Source: Legionella sp.
GTDB taxonomy: Bacteria > Pseudomonadota > Gammaproteobacteria > Legionellales > Legionellaceae
Direction of reading: 5' to 3'
Length of the DNA: 8,614 bases
Assembly: GCA_003507515.1 (NCBI GenBank)
Contig: DNVL01000042.1
Location: forward strand, 1-8,614
Below the pieces are notes generated by a model. It was not told the DNA's origin. It did not search any database and saw only the letters and a list, made by a program, of their open reading frames with translations. Below are positions 4,703 through 8,614 of the stretch, piece after piece; the stretch's first letter is position 1, and every line of letters starts with the position of its first letter. Position numbers and translations under genes: made by a program.

Positions 4703-7700
4703 GTCTGTTTGTTTATCAACGCTTCCTGAAGCCGCCCGCGGGCGAGGCTCCGAAAAAATGCCCATCATACGCACAGAGGGTGAGCGATCGGTCGACGGTT
4801 TAAATTCCGCACGCGCAGGCGAAAGAGCCGGAAAAGGCGTGGCTGTTTCGGCCGGGCGTTGCTCCCAAAAACGCCAAGACGGCACAACGGCGTCCTCCGA
4901 TACAACCGCCCCTAAATTTCTAATAAATGCTTTTGTCGTCTGTGAGATGTTTTTAACATCCGTAGCAATACACCCCTGCATGCAAAGCCCATGACCTATC
5001 CGGCCCACCCAAGATTGCGAAGACCGTTCACCCAACAGCAATTCAACGAAGTTTATCATGTCAACGCTTCTATTTTGAACCAAAAATAAGAGGCCGGCGT
5101 GATAACATAATTTATCCGCACCAAAAGACAAGTGTTTAACCGGTTCACGCGTTGCGAATTGCAACGACGTATCAAAAATACGGATGGCGTCATAAGTCCC
5201 TAACACAAGCCATTGTTTATCCTCCCCAATCATCGCCCAAGACAGGTGTTTTTCATCCACGACTTGCTCATCCTTGAACACACACGTCCAGTCGGATGTC
5301 TCCCAGACCCAAACCCTTTCCCCCTCATCCATGGATGCTAAAAATCGACCATCAGGAGACCACGTGAGCTGCGTAATGGTTCGAGTATGCCCTGTGCATT
5401 CTTGCACACAAACAGCTCCTGCTTCTTGGCGTAAATCCCAAATTCGAATCAAAGGCCCAACGGATGCGGCCACCATATTTGTCGCCGCGTTTGAACCCGC
5501 TGATGTTGAAATATCGCCACTCGACAGCGGTAGAGCAGGAGAGATTGAATCGATGCACTCATCCGAAAGCCGAACGGGTGGAGAGGCCTTGTCTGACATG
5601 GACCTGAATACATTGACATCATTCAAACTCAACGCCGTTCCGCTCGGTTCATGCGTGCTACTCAGTGTGCTCATGCTGGGTATTTCTGCGTCTAAAATAC
5701 TTCGGCGACTCGGTGCTGCTGCCACGCAGTGAATCGGCAAGGTCGCTCGCTCTATTCCCCAAGGGATAAACAGCAAAGGGGCCCATTCATCCACATCGGC
5801 TGTCATCTTCCGCTTCCACAAATGAATTTGTCCATCTGAGCCTGCGAGCGCCAGCCAAGACTGCTTTGAGTCTAAGTCATTTAACCAGGTCATGTGATGG
5901 AAATGTATGCCGTTGTCAAAGGGGATAACGCCCCACCGATCACTTCGATCGATTTCTGTATCGGTCGCAAAGGAGCGCTCACGAATACGAACATCACGAT
6001 GGCTTCTCGAGGCAATGTATTGGCCATCCTGAGACCACTCGATCTGAATCACAGGCACACCCTCATGATCCAGCACTTTTCGTGCCGTATGAACAGGCAA
6101 CCGCTTGATGTCCCATAACCACACAGTCCCATCAATGCTACCGGTTGCCAAATATTTTCCGTAAGGTGCAATGCAGCTGACTCGATGCGTCAATCCATCC
6201 ATGTCTGGCAATACGCTGGATCGCACATCGGTATCCACAATGAATAACATGCGACTTTTCTCACCCCCACCTGCAATGGCATGTCGTCCACCGGGCAGCC
6301 ATGCCAATTGTTTAACCGGTCGCCCATCCCCTTGGAACGTCGAGACACACGTCCTGTTTTTGACGTCCCAAACGCGTACGGTGGAATCATTGCTGGCAGA
6401 GACTAACCACCAAGCATTCCAAATGACGGCGCTGACCGCGTCATGGTGCCCTTGAAGTACTTGGGGTGCAGCCTCATGTTCAAACGATGCGTGGTCTGTC
6501 GCGTACAGGTAGACCTTCGAGTCAGAGCACCCTGCCGCAAAGGCATCCTCATGCACCGACAAAGCCAGCGTATTGATCGGGGATGGCAGGCGCTTTTCTT
6601 TAGGCCGATTCAACAGGGATTCGACATTTCGCGACCGGATACTGAGTGTCCACAATCGAACCCGCTCATCGTCCCCTGCTGACAGCATCAAATCTCGAAT
6701 CTGACCCAATAGAACGGCGCGCACCGTGCCGCCATGCACTGCCGGTACCACGTCGCATTTTTTTTGATCCACATTCCACAGTCGAATACACGGATATGCG
6801 CCGCCAGCCGCCAATATATTGCCATCTTTTGACCAGCTCAACGTCAAAATGGCACCGTTCAGATGATCTTTCAGCTTCGCGATCTCTTCTCCCCGCCCCC
6901 CTTTTTCCAATACACGCAGCACACGCACCGTCTCGCCATCCCCGCCCGAGGCAAAACGCCGTTCACCATTGGAAACACCCCAAACGCCAGCACGAATTTC
7001 ATCGATATGACCACTAAAGTCTGGATAACGGGTTCCATCCAATCCCCTATTCACAATTTTATGCAATTTCGAGTCTGCATCCTTCCCCCCATCATAGGTA
7101 ACAACCCATGTGTCCGATAAGACAATGACCGTGAAAAACGTAGGCGGTTTCTCGGTAAACGCATACAACGGGGTATCTGAAAACCGCGCCCTCGCGACAT
7201 TTGAACCCCTGAGATTACAGGCCGCCAATACCGCATCATTGCCAAACATCACGTCGGACAAATCACTATCGGGCATATCGACCGATGGCATCAAAGCCCC
7301 TTTTAAGTACGCACGTGGCACGTGAATGCCCCGCCATTCGAAGGGCCGCAATAGTGTACTAAAATCAACCTGCAAGGCATTCAGTAACGTGATGGCATTG
7401 GAGGCTGCTGGACTCCATTGATGGCCACCCGGCGCACCACTCGCGCTCACCATCTCCTTCAATGCCGTTATCATGGCTTTTTTCTGTAGGCTTGGATTGA
7501 TGGTCCTCGTTAAGAAATCAAAGACGTCAAGCGAGTCGGTCAAATAAGACCAATTCCAATTCATTAAGCGCTCTGTCTCAGACCCCCTCAGCTTATCGAT
7601 TAACTCATCCGCCAAGGATTTATATTGGAATGATTGATGAAGAAAGGTATAACGCACCATCCGAGGCAAACGGTCCTCCAAAAGTTTCGCTGACATAGGC

Positions 7701-8614
7701 GCCAACCATCCTGCTTTTTTCCACAACGTATCCTCAAACAAATAGGTAAATGGATCAAGGTGAAGGTGCGCGGCTCGCCTCTCTTCATCTAATTGCAACG
7801 GCTCTTTCGCTTCCTCTTCATAGGGCCTATCAATGTAATTTTTTTGTTCCACAAACATCTGAAACGCAATGCGTCGACAATATTTTCTGATGCTCTCCTC
7901 GGTGAAGTGATCCATCGGTCTTTTGGGTATCACTTGTTTGCTCCAATGATGCATAAACGCATCATAAAACGCCTCAAGAGACCTTGGAAGCATCGCGCGC
8001 TCCTCTGTCTCCTGCAGAACAACGCACATAATGTGCAGAATGAGGGGTGAGGTCGCAATGCCTTTGATGCCCGCAAGCGACGTACCCAATGCGGCAATAT
8101 CTATCCCGCTGGGATCATATGACTTCAAATAAGATTCGATCTGTGCATCATTCAACGGTTGAATGGCATACTCGGATTCGCGAGAAAAGTAAATGTCCGG
8201 TGAAATACGCAATAATCGGTGATAATTTTTATCAATGATGCAACGCGTTTGAGCCGTTAATATGATTTTTGGCATGCCATGGGCCCACTGAGGCGCGGTG
8301 TCACTACACTCCTCTAATAAAGCACGTTGTGAAAAATCAACGCCACATTCATCCAGGCCATCCAATATAATGACGCAGCGACAAGTCTGTTTTAATACAA
8401 GGATTTGCTCAAGGCTAAAGAGGGTTCTCAACGCGGCATCTAAAAAATTATCAGACGATCGATCGTTGACATGCTTGAGCTTAATATAAACAGGGAACCA
8501 ATCATCCGCGCTCCAATGCTGTTGTGCTAACTCCTGTGCCAAACGCAACACCGACAACGATTTGCCTGAGCCAATATCTCCGTGCAATAAAAAAAACTGC
8601 TCGTTCGCATTGTC
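4688..8614 (-). CDS. NACHT-pentapeptide-WD40 STAND NTPase, 5'-truncated by window edge
   Basis: The frame is open to the right edge, so the true start lies outside; the TTG at 8587 is only an internal Leu codon just before the P-loop. The visible part has 1308 residues (numbered from the edge). A NACHT NTPase module comes first: Walker A GDIGSGKS at 12-19, Walker B VIILDGLDE at 81-89, a sensor-like ILTAQTR at 118-124, the TSPLILHIM helix motif at about 188-196, and YTFLHQSFQYKSLADEL at 322-338. Residues about 428-480 hold pentapeptide-like turns (AYLKGAL, SDLSDVMF, CNLRGSNV). About 13-14 WD40 blades follow, from about 500 to 1190, with signature Trp at 613, 749, 834, 933, 1059 and 1104. They suggest two seven-bladed propellers. 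A Ser/Ala/Pro-rich insert (about 966-1040) splits blades 9 and 10, and a polar tail ends in DLHCL. STAND proteins are nucleotide-switched sensors in which repeats detect a trigger and an N-terminal domain acts. It could be a defence sensor or a secreted eukaryotic-like effector. No function is proven. Confidence 0.93.
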   Translation of the reverse strand, partial: DNANEQFFLLHGDIGSGKSLSVLRLAQELAQQHWSADDWFPVYIKLKHVNDRSSDNFLDAALRTLFSLEQILVLKQTCRCVIILDGLDECGVDFSQRALLEECSDTAPQWAHGMPKIILTAQTRCIIDKNYHRLLRISPDIYFSRESEYAIQPLNDAQIESYLKSYDPSGIDIAALGTSLAGIKGIATSPLILHIMCVVLQETEERAMLPRSLEAFYDAFMHHWSKQVIPKRPMDHFTEESIRKYCRRIAFQMFVEQKNYIDRPYEEEAKEPLQLDEERRAAHLHLDPFTYLFEDTLWKKAGWLAPMSAKLLEDRLPRMVRYTFLHQSFQYKSLADELIDKLRGSETERLMNWNWSYLTDSLDVFDFLTRTINPSLQKKAMITALKEMVSASGAPGGHQWSPAASNAITLLNALQVDFSTLLRPFEWRGIHVPRAYLKGALMPSVDMPDSDLSDVMFGNDAVLAACNLRGSNVARARFSDTPLYAFTEKPPTFFTVIVLSDTWVVTYDGGKDADSKLHKIVNRGLDGTRYPDFSGHIDEIRAGVWGVSNGERRFASGGDGETVRVLRVLEKGGRGEEIAKLKDHLNGAILTLSWSKDGNILAAGGAYPCIRLWNVDQKKCDVVPAVHGGTVRAVLLGQIRDLMLSAGDDERVRLWTLSIRSRNVESLLNRPKEKRLPSPINTLALSVHEDAFAAGCSDSKVYLYATDHASFEHEAAPQVLQGHHDAVSAVIWNAWWLVSASNDSTVRVWDVKNRTCVSTFQGDGRPVKQLAWLPGGRHAIAGGGEKSRMLFIVDTDVRSSVLPDMDGLTHRVSCIAPYGKYLATGSIDGTVWLWDIKRLPVHTARKVLDHEGVPVIQIEWSQDGQYIASRSHRDVRIRERSFATDTEIDRSDRWGVIPFDNGIHFHHMTWLNDLDSKQSWLALAGSDGQIHLWKRKMTADVDEWAPLLFIPWGIERATLPIHCVAAAPSRRSILDAEIPSMSTLSSTHEPSGTALSLNDVNVFRSMSDKASPPVRLSDECIDSISPALPLSSGDISTSAGSNAATNMVAASVGPLIRIWDLRQEAGAVCVQECTGHTRTITQLTWSPDGRFLASMDEGERVWVWETSDWTCVFKDEQVVDEKHLSWAMIGEDKQWLVLGTYDAIRIFDTSLQFATREPVKHLSFGADKLCYHAGLLFLVQNRSVDMINFVELLLGERSSQSWVGRIGHGLCMQGCIATDVKNISQTTKAFIRNLGAVVSEDAVVPSWRFWEQRPAETATPFPALSPARAEFKPSTDRSPSVRMMGIFSEPRPRAASGSVDKQTDLHCL

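Noticed and set aside
4733..4744. GC-rich 12-bp palindrome CGCCCGCGGGCG as a terminator
   Set aside because: It lies inside the NACHT-WD40 coding frame, with no loop and no T-tract after it.
4554..4994. 146-codon open frame on the plus strand
   Set aside because: It runs antisense to the icmT start, the promoter repeats and the conserved NACHT-WD40 frame, and shows no family signature or ribosome site.
5274..5732. 152-codon open frame on the plus strand
   Set aside because: It is a shadow of the WD40 coding frame and low-complexity insert on the opposite strand; composition is Ser/Thr-rich with no recognisable domain.
8585..8587. TTG as the start of the NACHT-WD40 gene
   Set aside because: The frame is open to the window edge, and the TTG is only two codons before the P-loop, so the real start is upstream and outside.

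Overview
All the genes I can support lie on the minus strand, so they read from the right edge towards position 1. The left half is a block of Dot/Icm (type IVB) secretion genes in the conserved order icmT-icmS-(icmR slot)-icmQ-icmP/dotM-icmO/dotL. This order, plus near-consensus IcmS, IcmQ, DotM and DotL proteins, places the window in the gammaproteobacterial order Legionellales (Legionella, Coxiella, Rickettsiella and relatives), which live in protozoa and host cells. I cannot name the genus. Base composition looks more G+C-rich by eye than that of typical L. pneumophila or Coxiella.

Region by region: 1-1758 is icmO/dotL, cut at the left edge after 586 codons. 1755-2885 is icmP/dotM, overlapping icmO by 4 nt. 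2886-2953 is a short gap with a perfect 12-bp palindrome. 2954-3538 is icmQ. 3539-3621 is a gap with a TATACT promoter-like hexamer. 3622-3897 is a 91-codon gene in the slot held by icmR or by non-homologous functional equivalents (FIR genes) in other Legionellales. 3898-3993 is a gap with weak CpxR-like half-sites. 3994-4338 is icmS and 4339-4599 is icmT. 4600-4687 is the icmT leader and promoter region, with three perfect 11-bp tandem repeats, each carrying TATACT. 4688-8614 is a very large gene cut at the right edge, encoding a STAND-type NTPase: NACHT, a pentapeptide-like linker, then about 14 WD40 blades.

How the genes fit together: DotL and DotM are parts of the coupling complex that selects effectors at the inner membrane. 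IcmS is one half of the IcmS-IcmW adaptor that docks on the DotL C-terminus, which lies outside the window. IcmQ and the small upstream protein are expected to be an IcmQ/IcmR-like pair. IcmT is a small membrane protein of the apparatus. The NACHT-WD40 protein is not a known Dot/Icm component. It could be a secreted eukaryotic-like effector, an anti-phage or other innate-immunity STAND sensor, or cargo inserted beside the locus; its N-terminal domain, which would help decide, is not in the window.

The most interesting points are the triple TATACT array before icmT, the lineage-specific protein in the icmR slot, and the two-propeller NACHT-WD40 protein that ends 88 nt before icmT on the same strand. 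I saw no RNA genes, CRISPR arrays, insertion sequences or clear rho-independent terminators.
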